DNA of 64,000 nucleotides. Source: Actinomadura atramentaria DSM 43919. Lineage in GTDB: Bacteria; Actinomycetota; Actinomycetes; Streptosporangiales; Streptosporangiaceae. Shown here piece after piece: positions 42,067 to 50,742 of this stretch (positions are counted from its first letter, which is position 1; each line of letters begins with the position of its first letter). The notes under the pieces were generated by a model. That model was not told the origin of the DNA. It worked only from the letters and a program-made list of their open reading frames with translations, and ran no database searches. A program made the position numbers and the translations under genes. The stretch spans positions 372,001 through 436,000 of the forward strand of contig NZ_KB907211.1 in the NCBI RefSeq assembly GCF_000381885.1, read 5' to 3'.

Positions 42067-42585
42067 TCAGTTGAAGCAGTCCTGGACCTTGAGGTCCAGC
42101 GCCATCATCGTGACGCGGTCGCGCCGCACCTCGAACTGGTAGTACGCCCGGTTGTTCCGGGGCGCGGTGATCGTCCAGAACTTGTGGACGTCCTGCCGGA
42201 TGCCCGGGTAGGCGCGCCGCAGCTCGTGGAGCGTGGAGCCGACGTGGACGCCCTGCGGGGTGCGGGTGCCGCGCGGCGGCTGGATCATCGCGACGCCGTA
42301 CTTCTTGGAGATGTAGACCGCCAGGTCGTCGTGGCCGGTGGGGTGCCCCTTGATGTCGAAGCCGTCGCACCAGCGGCCCCGGGACTTGCGAACCAGCAGC
42401 CCGGTGCGCAGCGCGTCGCGCTCGGAGGCGCCGATCTTCAGGGGGCCGTAGCCGTGCGAGGTGAGCCGGTCGGGCTTGGCGGCGGTGAGCGTCGCGCCGG
42501 TCCCGGCGGACGCCGGGACGGCGGCGAGGGGGAGGGCGAGGGCGCCGGTCAGCGCGCAGGCCAGCGCCTTCTTGGTGATGTGCAT
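42067..42585 (-). CDS. Secreted hypothetical protein
   Basis: A 172-residue protein with a Sec signal peptide (ITKKALACALTGALALPLAA, cleavage probably after VPASA). The mature part has two Cys, near WCDGFDIKG and at the end VQDCFN, probably a disulfide. GYGPLKIGASERDALRTGLL resembles small secreted actinomycete proteins of unknown role that detect a low-complexity, G-L-x-x-G-M-type repeat. The ATG at 42585 was selected by the signal peptide. Confidence 0.75.
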   Translation of the reverse strand: MHITKKALACALTGALALPLAAVPASAGTGATLTAAKPDRLTSHGYGPLKIGASERDALRTGLLVRKSRGRWCDGFDIKGHPTGHDDLAVYISKKYGVAMIQPPRGTRTPQGVHVGSTLHELRRAYPGIRQDVHKFWTITAPRNNRAYYQFEVRRDRVTMMALDLKVQDCFN

Positions 42586-42726
42586 GGGTTGTTCTCGTTC
42601 CCGTGTGTCGTGAGCTGCCGGCGTCCGCGCCGACGGCTCACCATTCCTTCCCATCCGTGTCCGCACGAACGCGGACCGTGACGCCACCGCGCCACGCCGC
42701 GAGGTGAAGGAGGTGTGGCGGGACGG

Positions 42727-44280
42727 TCAGGGCTCGACGGACTGGTGGTGGCGGAAGACGTTCAGCGGGTCCCAGCGGCGCTTGACGCGGCGCAGCCGCT
42801 CGTAGGCGTCCTTGTAGTACAGCGTCGCCCAGGACTGCGCGGAGGCGTTCCACTCCGGGTCGGACAGGTCGGCGTCGGGATAGGAGACGTAGCAGCCGTC
42901 CGTCCGGTCGCCGACGACCGGGACGCCGCCGGTCGCCGCGAACGTCGCCCGGTAGGTCTCGCGCAGCCACGCGATGTGCGCGGGCTCGTCGGGGTCGTGG
43001 CGCGTCCAGTACACCTGGTACTGCATCTTCATGATCGAGTCGCGCTGCCGGACGGCGGTGTCGAACGGGGGCCGGTTGATCGCCGAGCCGTAGGAGTCGA
43101 TCTGGATCAGCGCCTCCTTGTTCTCGTACGAGGTGAACTCCTCGTTGCCGAGGTAGGCCCACATCGCGTCGATCTGGTCGCGGTCGAACGGGCGGCGCAG
43201 GTACGCGGACTTGTACTTGCCGCACCGGTTCTCGCCGCTGGCGTTGAGCGCCTGCGTCGCCGTCAGCCACGGCATCACGCGCGGCAGCGCGGCCGACGCG
43301 GCGGGCGCGAGGGCGGCGTGCTCGCCCATCGGCGCGAACATCGGGCCGGACTCGGGGCGGATGCGGCCGTCCACGGCCGCCAGGAACTCGGCCATCGCCT
43401 CCTCGCCCGCGCCGTCGTCGTCCAGCTCGACCTGCGCGAGCAGCCCGATCTGGCCGTTGCTGACGTGGGTGAGCTTGAGCATCGCGAACAGGCCGCCCGC
43501 CGCCGTCGCCGGGTCCTGGCGGTCGCGGAAGTACTCGCCGAACGCGGTGACCAGGTCGGCGAAGTCCTCGCGGGCGAAGTCGTCCCACTCCCAGGCCAGG
43601 CCCGTCAGCAGGACGCGTTCGGGCGGTTCGGGCAGGTCCCGGAACCAGAACCGGGTGATCACCCCGAAGTTCCCGCCGCCGCCCCCGGTGTGCGCCCAGA
43701 ACAGGTCGCCGAGGTCGCCGTCGTCGTCGCGGGTGGCGACGACCAGCTCGGCCTCGCCGTCCTCGCGCACGACCGCGACCTCGACGGCGTACAGGTAGTC
43801 GACGGTGAGGCCGTCGCGGCGCGACAGCAGCCCGAACCCGCCGCCGGTGATGTGCCCGCCGAGGCCCACCGAGTAGCAGGACCCGCCGGGCAGCGCGACG
43901 CCGTACAGCGGGTACAGGTGGCTGTAGACGTGCCAGTTCGTCGCGCCCGCCTCGACGCGGTGCGCGGCCAGTTCCGCGTCGTAGGAGATTGCGCACATCG
44001 GCGAGACGTCCAGGATGACCCGGACGTCGTCCCCGCACACGAAGTCCTCGTAGCAGTGCCCGCCCGACCGGACGGTGATCCGGGTCCGGCGCGGGTCGGC
44101 GGGCTCCTCCCGCACCGCCCGGCCGAGCGCCGCGCGCGCCTCCTCCGGCGACCGGACGAGCCGCACGTACTCGGGCTCGGCGATCCAGCGCTGGTTGAAG
44201 CCGCGGCTCAGCGCGGGGTAGCGCTTGTCGCCCGGCCGCACGACCGCGGCGGCGGGGTTAAGGGGGTCGCTTGCGTTCAC
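42727..44280 (-). CDS. FAD-dependent oxidoreductase, berberine-bridge-enzyme family
   Basis: A ~517-residue protein with a PCMH-type FAD domain (TRITVRSGGHCYEDFVCGDD, where the His is the usual covalent FAD site; LPGGSCYSVGLGGHITGGGF) and a C-terminal BBE segment (YYKDAYERLRRVKRRWDPLN, VFRHHQS). Members oxidise sugars, alkaloids or polyketide intermediates; the substrate is unknown. No signal peptide is visible. The GTG at 44280 has AAGGTG upstream; an ATG at 44331 is an alternative. It is divergent from the stressosome-like operon. Confidence 0.88.
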   Translation of the reverse strand: MNASDPLNPAAAVVRPGDKRYPALSRGFNQRWIAEPEYVRLVRSPEEARAALGRAVREEPADPRRTRITVRSGGHCYEDFVCGDDVRVILDVSPMCAISYDAELAAHRVEAGATNWHVYSHLYPLYGVALPGGSCYSVGLGGHITGGGFGLLSRRDGLTVDYLYAVEVAVVREDGEAELVVATRDDDGDLGDLFWAHTGGGGGNFGVITRFWFRDLPEPPERVLLTGLAWEWDDFAREDFADLVTAFGEYFRDRQDPATAAGGLFAMLKLTHVSNGQIGLLAQVELDDDGAGEEAMAEFLAAVDGRIRPESGPMFAPMGEHAALAPAASAALPRVMPWLTATQALNASGENRCGKYKSAYLRRPFDRDQIDAMWAYLGNEEFTSYENKEALIQIDSYGSAINRPPFDTAVRQRDSIMKMQYQVYWTRHDPDEPAHIAWLRETYRATFAATGGVPVVGDRTDGCYVSYPDADLSDPEWNASAQSWATLYYKDAYERLRRVKRRWDPLNVFRHHQSVEP

Positions 44281-44406
44281 GGCTGCACCTTCGCTGCGGG
44301 GGACGGGGCCGCGGGGTTCATGCCCGGCCATGACGATGCGTAATCGGTCGTCCGGCGGCCGGGCACACGCGGTAGCCGTCCGCAAGGGACCTTGGTCCTT
44401 CGAACG

Positions 44407-44419
44407 CATGTCCGACATG
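44407..44419. promoter_or_regulatory. Candidate operator before the stressosome-like operon
   Basis: CATGTC-C-GACATG is a perfect 13-bp palindrome in the divergent promoter region, 46 bp before the first gene of the operon. An imperfect palindrome, AAGGGACCTTGGTCCTT, lies just upstream at 44384-44400. Cognate regulators are unknown. Confidence 0.45.
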
Positions 44420-44464
44420 GCGCTACTCTTCCGGGTGGAACAGCACTGTTGAGGCCGTTGACGC

Positions 44465-45316
44465 ATGTGGGGAGCCTGGTTGATGAGCGGTGGAGCGGGC
44501 GGCGAGGGCCGCATCGCGGCGTTGCTGGGGTCCCGCGAGGAGGCGGTCCTGGACCGCTGGACCGCGCTGGTCGCCGAGAACGTGCGGGGCCGCCTGACGG
44601 AGCGCGAGCTGCGCGCCGAGCTGACCGAGCTGTACGGGCTGCTGGCGCGCGTCCACGACGACGCCGACGGGACGGTCCGCGGCGAACTGCGCGCCGCGCT
44701 GGCCGAGATGTCGCGCAGCCGCGCGCGGCAGGGCTTCAGCCCGAGCGAGACGGCGGTCGGCGTGTTCGCCGTCAAGCAGGCCGTGCTCGAGGCCGTCGAG
44801 GAGTCCGGCGACACCGAGGCGTACCGCGAGTTCGCGCGGTTCTCGGCGTTCGTGGACGACCTCGGGCTGGTGACGTTCGAGACCTACGCCGCCGAGCGCG
44901 AGCAGGTCATCGCCGACCAGGCCGAGCAGCTCCTGGAGCTGTCCACGCCGGTCGTGAAGCTGTGGGACGGCATCCTCGGCGTGCCGCTGGTCGGGACGCT
45001 GGACTCGGCGCGCACGCAGATCGTCATGGAGTCGCTGCTGCAGATGCTCGTCGAGACGGGCTCGGAGCACGCCGTGATCGACATCACCGGCGTGCCCGCC
45101 GTGGACACCGAGGTCGCCCAGCACCTGCTCAAGACGGTGATGGCGGCCCGGCTGATGGGCACCGACTGCGTGATCTCCGGCATCCGCCCGCAGATCGCGC
45201 AGACGATCGTCGGGCTCGGCATCGAGTTCGGCGACATCGTCACCAAGGCGACGCTGGCCGACGCGCTGGCGTACGCGCTGGACCGCAGCGGCGTGTCCGT
45301 CGTGAAGGCGGTCTGA
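44465..45316 (+). CDS. RsbR-like stressosome sensor (STAS domain protein)
   Basis: A 283-residue protein. The N-terminal ~155 residues are helical (RsbRD-like sensor: EEAVLDRWTALVAENVRGRL, GFSPSETAVGVFAVKQAVLE). The C-terminal STAS domain reads STPVVKLWDGILGVPLVGTL, HAVIDITGVPAVDTEVAQHL and GIEFGDIVTKATLADALAYA. Thr179 and Thr215 sit where RsbR proteins are phosphorylated by RsbT. The start is ATG 44465 or 44483. Its stop overlaps the next start (TGATG). With RsbS it should form the stressosome shell that holds RsbT. Confidence 0.9.
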   Translation: MWGAWLMSGGAGGEGRIAALLGSREEAVLDRWTALVAENVRGRLTERELRAELTELYGLLARVHDDADGTVRGELRAALAEMSRSRARQGFSPSETAVGVFAVKQAVLEAVEESGDTEAYREFARFSAFVDDLGLVTFETYAAEREQVIADQAEQLLELSTPVVKLWDGILGVPLVGTLDSARTQIVMESLLQMLVETGSEHAVIDITGVPAVDTEVAQHLLKTVMAARLMGTDCVISGIRPQIAQTIVGLGIEFGDIVTKATLADALAYALDRSGVSVVKAV

Positions 45317-45681
45317 TGGACCGGGTGCCCATCCTGAAGATCGGGTCGGTGCTGCTGGTGTCGATCCAGGTCGACCTCCAGGACCAGACGGTCCTGGCGC
45401 TCCAGGAGGACCTGGCCGACCGGATCGTGCGGACCGGCGCGCGCGGCGTCGTCATCGACATCACCGCCGTGGACATCGTGGACTCCTTCATCGGCCGCAT
45501 GTTCGCGACGATCGCGTCCATGTCGAAGCTGATGGACGCCGAGACCGTCGTGGTCGGGATGCGGCCCGCCGTGGCGATCACGCTGGTCGAGCTGGGCCTG
45601 TCGCTGGGCGGCGTGCGCACCGCGCTGGACCTGGAGAAGGGGATGCGCCTGCTCGGGGCGCCGGTCCCCGGCGTCTCGTGA
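45316..45681 (+). CDS. RsbS-like STAS scaffold protein
   Basis: A 121-residue single STAS domain (VPILKIGSVLLVSIQVDLQD, VVIDITAVDIVDSFIGRMFA, ALDLEKGMRLL). Ser57 in VDSF matches the RsbS serine that RsbT phosphorylates to trigger signalling. It sits between RsbR- and RsbT-like genes with overlapping ends, in the order known from Bacillus-type modules. Confidence 0.92.
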   Translation: MDRVPILKIGSVLLVSIQVDLQDQTVLALQEDLADRIVRTGARGVVIDITAVDIVDSFIGRMFATIASMSKLMDAETVVVGMRPAVAITLVELGLSLGGVRTALDLEKGMRLLGAPVPGVS

Positions 45682-46103
45682 GCCGAGAGCCCGCGGGCGG
45701 GGAACTGCCCATCGCCTCCCACGACGACGTCGTCCGGGTGCGGCAGCTCGCCCGCTCGCTGGCCGCCGCGGCGGGGATGTCGCTGGTCGACCAGACCAAG
45801 ATCGTCACCGCGGCGAGCGAGCTGGCCCGCAACACGCTCGTCTACGGCGGCGGCGGGACGGCGCGCGTCGAGCGCGTCGAGCGGCCGAGCCCCCGGGCGG
45901 GCGCCCGCGCGGGCGTCCGCATCGTGTTCAGCGACGACGGGCCCGGCATCCCCGACGTCGACCAGGCCCTCGCCGAGGGCTGGACCAGCGGCGGCGGGCT
46001 CGGCCTCGGCCTGCCCGGCGCGCGCCGCCTGGTGGACGAGTTCGACCTGGACACCGAGCCCGGCCGGGGCACGACCGTCACGGTGACCAAATGGTGCCGA
46101 TGA
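45678..46103 (+). CDS. RsbT-like switch kinase
   Basis: A 141-residue GHKL-type Ser/Thr kinase. Visible are the N-box (ASELARNTLVYGGGG), G1 (FSDDGPGIPDVD) and G2 (GGGLGLGLPGARRLVDEFDL). RsbT phosphorylates RsbS and RsbR, then leaves the stressosome to activate a PP2C phosphatase. Candidates for that partner are encoded downstream. GTG start, 4-nt overlap upstream. Confidence 0.92.
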   Translation: MSREPAGGELPIASHDDVVRVRQLARSLAAAAGMSLVDQTKIVTAASELARNTLVYGGGGTARVERVERPSPRAGARAGVRIVFSDDGPGIPDVDQALAEGWTSGGGLGLGLPGARRLVDEFDLDTEPGRGTTVTVTKWCR

Positions 46104-47119
46104 CCAGCCCGCCGCCGGACGAGGCCGACTGGCTGCGCGTCGAGGAGCCGAGCGCGCCCGCGGGCGTCCGGCGGCGCGTCACCGCGCTCGCCGAACGCCT
46201 CGGCTTCGACGCCGAACGCCTCGGGCAGGTGCAGCTCGCCGCGACCGAGGCGGCCACCAACCTCGTCAAGCACGCCGAGCGCGGCGAGATGCTGGTCCGG
46301 ATCGTCCGCGACGGCGACCGCGCCGAGGTCGAGATCGTCTGCCTCGACCGCGGCCCCGGCATCGCCGACGTGCCGCTGTCGCTGCTGGACGGGTTCTCCA
46401 CCGCCGGATCGCTCGGCGTCGGCCTCGGCGCCATCGGCCGCCTCGCCGACCGCAGCGGCCTGTACTCGCACCCGGGCGGCGGGACCGTGCTGTTCGCGCG
46501 GTTCCGGCAGCCGGGCTCGCCCGCGGGCGACCCGCCGTTCGCCGGGCTGACCCGGCCGATCGACGGCGAGCGCGAGTGCGGGGACGCCTACGCCGTCCGC
46601 GTCTTCGGCCGCGCCGTCCACGCGCTGCTGTGCGACGGGCTCGGGCACGGGCCGCTGGCGGCGCGCGCGTCGGCGGAGGCGGTGCGGGCGGTCCGCGAGC
46701 TGACCGCGCCGATCCGGCCCCGCGACCTGCTGGACCTCGTCCACCGGCGGCTGACCGCCACGCGCGGCGGCGCGGTCGCCGTCGCGACCGTCGACCTCGA
46801 CGACCGGACCGTCCGGTTCGCCGGGATCGGCAACGTCGCCGGGTGGATCGTCGCGCCCGGCGGCCGCCAGGGCCTGGTGTCCACGCCGGGCATCGCGGGG
46901 GAGCGGTCCCGGACCGTCCGCGAGTACGAGTACGAGCTGCCCGCCGGGGCGTCGGTCGTGCTGCACTCCGACGGGCTCACCGACCGCTGGGACCTGTCGG
47001 ACCGGCCCGGCGTGCTCGGCCGCGACCCGCTGCTGCTCGCCGGGGTCCTCATCCGCGACGCCGGGACGCGGCACGACGACCGGGCCGTCCTGGTCGTCGG
47101 CCCCGGGGACCGGCCGTGA
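46100..47119 (+). CDS. GHKL ATPase fused to SpoIIE/RsbX-like PP2C phosphatase
   Basis: A ~339-residue protein with two domains. Residues ~10-135 are an anti-sigma-type ATPase (LAATEAATNLVKHAERGEML, CLDRGPGIADVPLSLLDGFS, GSLGVGLGAIGRLADRSGLY). Residues ~150-335 are a phosphatase (GDAYAVRVFGRAVHALLCDG, GNVAGWIVAPGG, LHSDGLTDRWDL, RHDDRAVLVVG). RsbX alone resets RsbR/RsbS in Bacillus; the fusion to a second ATPase is characteristic of actinomycete versions. ATG 46100 overlaps the previous stop; ATG 46091 is also possible. Confidence 0.9.
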   Translation: MTSPPPDEADWLRVEEPSAPAGVRRRVTALAERLGFDAERLGQVQLAATEAATNLVKHAERGEMLVRIVRDGDRAEVEIVCLDRGPGIADVPLSLLDGFSTAGSLGVGLGAIGRLADRSGLYSHPGGGTVLFARFRQPGSPAGDPPFAGLTRPIDGERECGDAYAVRVFGRAVHALLCDGLGHGPLAARASAEAVRAVRELTAPIRPRDLLDLVHRRLTATRGGAVAVATVDLDDRTVRFAGIGNVAGWIVAPGGRQGLVSTPGIAGERSRTVREYEYELPAGASVVLHSDGLTDRWDLSDRPGVLGRDPLLLAGVLIRDAGTRHDDRAVLVVGPGDRP

Positions 47120-48813
47120 CCGGCGAGCTGCTGCGCGTGGACGTCCGCGACGAGGACGGCGTCTTCGCCGTCCGCCAGGCGGGCCGCGAGGTCGCCGCCG
47201 CCGTGGGCCTCGACCCGCAGGACCAGGTCCGGACCGCGACCGCGCTCAGCGAGCTGGGCCGCGAGCTGTATACGGCCGGGGGCCGCGTGACGGTGGTGTT
47301 CCGCGTCGCGGTGGCGGCGCTGACCGTCGAACTGGCCTTCCCGCCCGGCTCGGACGACCCGTGGGAGACCCCCGGCCTGCGCGCCGCGTCCCGCCTCATG
47401 GACGCCGTCACGCAGGAGACGAGCGGGGACGAGCGCGTCGTGCGCATCGCGAAGAACCTGCCGCCGCACGTCCGCCCGCCGGACGCCGACGCGCTGCGCC
47501 GCGGACTCGCGCACCTCGTCCCGACGCCCGCGCTGGAGGAGCTGCGCACCCAGAACGCCGAACTGGTCGACGCGCTGGACGAGGTCCGGCGGCAGCGCGA
47601 GGAGCTGCGCGCGCTCAACGCCGAACTCGAGGAGACCAACCGGGGCGTCATGGCGCTCTACAACGAGATCTCGGCGGAGCTGGAGGAGACCAACCGGGGC
47701 GTCGTCGCGCTGTACGCCGAGCTGGAGGAGAAGTCCGACCAGCTCGTCGAGGCGGGCGAGACGCGCAAGCGGTTCTGGGCGACGGTCAGCCACGAGCTGC
47801 GCACGCCCGTCAACGGGATCATCGGGCTCGCGCGGCTGCTGCTCGACCCGGCCGCCGACCCGCTCACCGCCGACCAGCGGCACCAGGTGTCGCTCGTCGC
47901 GGACGCGGGCGGGACGCTGCTGTCCCTGGTCAACGAACTGCTGGACATGGCCCGCGCCGAACGCGGCGCGCTGGTGCCCGACCTCGCGCCCGTCGCCGTC
48001 CCCGCGCTGCTGGCCGGGCTCGCCGCGCAACTGGAGCCGACCGCCCGCGAGAGCGGCGTCGCGCTCGTCGTGGACGCCTCCGGCGCACCGCCCGAACTCG
48101 TCGCGGACGAGGTCATGCTGACCCGCGTCCTGCGCAACGTCCTGGCCAACGGGCTGAAGTTCACCGCCGCGGGCGAGGTGCGGCTGACCGTCCGCGCGGC
48201 GGACGGCGAGGTCGTGTTCGCCGTCGCCGACACCGGCCCCGGCATCCCCGAGGACGAGCGGGAACGGGTCTTCGAGGAGTTCTACCGGGTGCCCGGCACG
48301 GGCGTCGGCGGGTCCGGGCTCGGCCTGCCGTACGCGCGGCGGCTCGCCCGCGCGCTCGGCGGCGACCTGCTGCTCGACAGCGTCGTCGGGACGGGCACGA
48401 CGGTGACGCTGCGGCTGCCCGCGCCCCGCGACCTGGCCGCGCTCGGCCTCGGGCACGTCCTGGTCGTGGACGACGACCCGGCCGCCCGCCGCGTCATGCG
48501 CGGCCTGGTCGAGCCCGCCGCCGCGCGGATCGGCGAGGCCGCCGACGGCGCCGCCGCGCTGGCGCTCGCCGCCGCCGACCCGCCCGACCTGGTGCTGCTC
48601 GACCTGCGGATGCCGGGCCTGGACGGGCTCGCGGTGCTGGCGGAGCTGCCGCCGGACGTGCCCGTCGTGCTCGTCACCTCGGCGGACCTGCGGGACGCGG
48701 CGGACCCCCGGCTGGACCGGGCCGCCGTGCTGGAGAAGGACCGGCTCGGCCCGGCGACGCTCGCGGACGCCGTCCGCCGCGCGCTGGACCGCCGGGAGAG
48801 GGGGACGCCGTGA
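47116..48813 (+). CDS. Hybrid histidine kinase with C-terminal receiver
   Basis: A 565-residue soluble protein. Residues ~1-125 form a GHKL-like ATPase-related domain (TALSELGRELYTAGGRVTVV) lacking clear ATP motifs. A coiled-coil follows with a near-exact internal duplication of ELEETNRGV-x-ALY. Then comes a histidine kinase (WATVSHELRTPVNGIIGLAR with His ~226, RNVLANGLKFT, VADTGPGIPEDER, GGSGLGLPYARRLARALGG) and a receiver (VLVVDDDPAARRVMRGLVEP, LVLLDLRMPGLDGLAVL). No membrane helix is seen, so it senses a cytoplasmic or stressosome-borne signal. GTG, 4-nt overlaps at both ends. Confidence 0.92.
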   Translation: MTGELLRVDVRDEDGVFAVRQAGREVAAAVGLDPQDQVRTATALSELGRELYTAGGRVTVVFRVAVAALTVELAFPPGSDDPWETPGLRAASRLMDAVTQETSGDERVVRIAKNLPPHVRPPDADALRRGLAHLVPTPALEELRTQNAELVDALDEVRRQREELRALNAELEETNRGVMALYNEISAELEETNRGVVALYAELEEKSDQLVEAGETRKRFWATVSHELRTPVNGIIGLARLLLDPAADPLTADQRHQVSLVADAGGTLLSLVNELLDMARAERGALVPDLAPVAVPALLAGLAAQLEPTARESGVALVVDASGAPPELVADEVMLTRVLRNVLANGLKFTAAGEVRLTVRAADGEVVFAVADTGPGIPEDERERVFEEFYRVPGTGVGGSGLGLPYARRLARALGGDLLLDSVVGTGTTVTLRLPAPRDLAALGLGHVLVVDDDPAARRVMRGLVEPAAARIGEAADGAAALALAAADPPDLVLLDLRMPGLDGLAVLAELPPDVPVVLVTSADLRDAADPRLDRAAVLEKDRLGPATLADAVRRALDRRERGTP

Positions 48814-50390
48814 GCGCCGAGGAGCCCATCACCGCGCTGGTCGTCGACGACAACGACACCAAGCGGTACATCATCGGGAGCTGGCTGCGCCGCGCCGGGC
48901 ACACCGTCGTGGAGGCGGCGTCGGCGGCGCAGACGTGGCGGCGGCTGGGCGAGGGCGGGGTGGACCTGGTGGTCCTGGACGTCCGGCTGCCCGACCTCAG
49001 CGGCGTCGAGGTCTGCGAGCGGATCAAGGCCGACCCGGCGACGGCCGCGCTGCCCGTCGTCCACATCTCCGCGACGGCGGTGGACGTCGCGGACCGCACG
49101 CAGGGCCTGCGGCGCGGCGCGGACGCCTACCTGGTCGACCCGATCGACCCGGGCGAGTTCCTGGCGACCGTGGACGCCGTGCTGCGCTACTACCGGGCGC
49201 GGCGGCGCGCGGAGCGGATGGCCGACCGGATGGCGGCGCTCACCCGCATGTCGCTGGCGGTGAACGCGGCGGTCACCTTCGACCGGCTCGCGGACGTCGC
49301 GGCGGCGGGCGCGGTGGAGATCTTCGGGGTGCCGGTGTCGGTGTTCCTGCTGCCGCCGGACGGGCGGCCGCGCCGCGCCGTGGGGCGGCCGGACGGCACC
49401 GAGCGCCGCGCGTCCACGCCGGAGCAGTTCGCGGCGCTGGCCGACCTGACCGTCCTCGGCGACGACACCGGCACCGAGGTGCTGACGCTGCCCGCCGCGC
49501 GGTGGCGGGCGCTGGTCCCCGACACGGTCGTGGACGGGGACGTCGCGCTGGTGCTGTCGCGGGTCAACCGGGGCCGCCCGCCGATCTGCGTGGCCGTCCA
49601 CGTGGCGGGCGCGCCCGGCGGCGAGGACCGCGACCTGCTGCGCCAGCTCGGGCAGACGCTCGCGCTCGCGATGGAGGCGATGCGGTCCTACACCGAGCAG
49701 CACCTGATCTCGCTGACGCTGCAGCGCAGCCTGCTGCCCGCCGCCGTCCCGGCCGTGCCCGGCTGGACGTTCGCGGCCCGCTACGAGCCCGCCAGCGACC
49801 AGGCCGAGGTCGGCGGGGACTTCTACGAGGTGCTGGACCGCGGCGACCACGTCCTGGTGGCCATCGGGGACGTGCAGGGCCACTCGCTGCACGCGGCGAC
49901 GGTGATGGCCGAGATCCGGCACGCGCTGCGCGCCTTCGCCGGCGAGGGCCACGACGCCGAGACGATCCTGCGGCTGCTCAACGGCGTCCTGCTGCGCTAC
50001 CACGACGACCAGACCGCGACCGTCTGCCTGATGACGCTGGAGCCGGAGACCGGCGCGCTGCGCGTCGCCAACGCCGGGCACCTGCCGCCGCTGTTCCTGG
50101 ACGCCGAGGGTGCCCGGTACGGCGCGGGCGGCGGGGTGCTGCTCGGCTTCCCCGTCGAGAAGGCCGGGATCGAGATGACCGTCGTGCCGCCCGGCGGGAC
50201 CGTCGTGCTGATCACGGACGGGCTGATCGAGGACCGCGGCGTCCCGCTCGCGGACAACCTGGAGCGGCTGCGGGTCGTCGCGGCGCGGGTGGACGACGAC
50301 CTGGAACGTTTCTGCGACCGCGTCATCGCCGAGTTCGGGCACCGGGAGGACGACGTCGCGCTCGTCGTGCTGCGCCGCGACGCGCGCTGA
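48810..50390 (+). CDS. Response-regulator PP2C phosphatase (receiver-GAF-SpoIIE)
   Basis: A 526-residue protein. A receiver domain (ALVVDDNDTKRYIIGSWLRR, LVVLDVRLPDLSGVEV with the phospho-Asp near residue 56) is followed by a GAF-like region (LADVAAAGAVEIFGVPVSVF) and a C-terminal PP2C/SpoIIE phosphatase (VGGDFYEVLDRGDHVLVAIG, NAGHLPPLFLDAEG, VLITDGLIEDRG, GHREDDVALVVLRR). It is the likely output of both the hybrid kinase and RsbT, dephosphorylating an anti-sigma antagonist encoded elsewhere. Last gene of the operon. Confidence 0.93.
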   Translation: MSAEEPITALVVDDNDTKRYIIGSWLRRAGHTVVEAASAAQTWRRLGEGGVDLVVLDVRLPDLSGVEVCERIKADPATAALPVVHISATAVDVADRTQGLRRGADAYLVDPIDPGEFLATVDAVLRYYRARRRAERMADRMAALTRMSLAVNAAVTFDRLADVAAAGAVEIFGVPVSVFLLPPDGRPRRAVGRPDGTERRASTPEQFAALADLTVLGDDTGTEVLTLPAARWRALVPDTVVDGDVALVLSRVNRGRPPICVAVHVAGAPGGEDRDLLRQLGQTLALAMEAMRSYTEQHLISLTLQRSLLPAAVPAVPGWTFAARYEPASDQAEVGGDFYEVLDRGDHVLVAIGDVQGHSLHAATVMAEIRHALRAFAGEGHDAETILRLLNGVLLRYHDDQTATVCLMTLEPETGALRVANAGHLPPLFLDAEGARYGAGGGVLLGFPVEKAGIEMTVVPPGGTVVLITDGLIEDRGVPLADNLERLRVVAARVDDDLERFCDRVIAEFGHREDDVALVVLRRDAR

Positions 50391-50491
50391 ATCTCGTTCA
50401 GAGAATGCGGGGGAAAGCGCGCGGAAACGCTCGCGTCCGCCAGGCATTACCCGGCCGTCCCCTCGCAGGCGCGGCCCGGTAAATTGGGGTT

Positions 50492-50536
50492 ATGGACGCC
50501 CTTTCCCCCTTTCGTCCCGGTGGGTGCGCCACGTGA
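50492..50536 (+). CDS. Leaderless 14-codon upstream ORF
   Basis: ATG at 50492 follows TAAATT (50480-50485) by 6 nt, so the transcript probably begins at the start codon. The peptide MDALSPFRPGGCAT stops in TGA that overlaps the GTG of the next gene (GTGA). It may serve to couple or regulate translation of that gene. Confidence 0.45.
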   Translation: MDALSPFRPGGCAT

Positions 50537-50736
50537 TCGCGGCCCGGGTGAACGCCCTCTGCCTCGACGGCCCGTTCCGGGGGGCGCTGGTCCGCGTGGA
50601 GCAGGACGTCGGGGCCGTGGAGGTCGAGGACCCGGCCGGGCGGGACCGCCCCGCGCGGTACCGCATCACCCGGGAGCGGGTCCACCACCCGTCCTGCCGC
50701 GACCCGTTCGTCGTGCTGCGCTGGGCGGGGAGCTGA
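50533..50736 (+). CDS. Small hypothetical protein
   Basis: A 67-residue protein from GTG 50533; a GTG at 50524 is in frame. The sequence (ARVNALCLDGPFRGALVRVE, EDPAGRDRPARYRITRERVH, DPFVVLRWAG) looks like a compact beta-rich fold. No family is recognised. It is convergent with the acyl-CoA dehydrogenase gene and 7 nt from its stop. Confidence 0.65.
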   Translation: MIAARVNALCLDGPFRGALVRVEQDVGAVEVEDPAGRDRPARYRITRERVHHPSCRDPFVVLRWAGS

Positions 50737-50742
50737 CCGCCG

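Noticed and set aside
38268..42074. A 1268-codon + strand frame
   Set aside because: It is antisense to the FAD/Fe-S oxidoreductase and crosses iclR in another frame; the composition is Arg/Gly/Val shadow-like.
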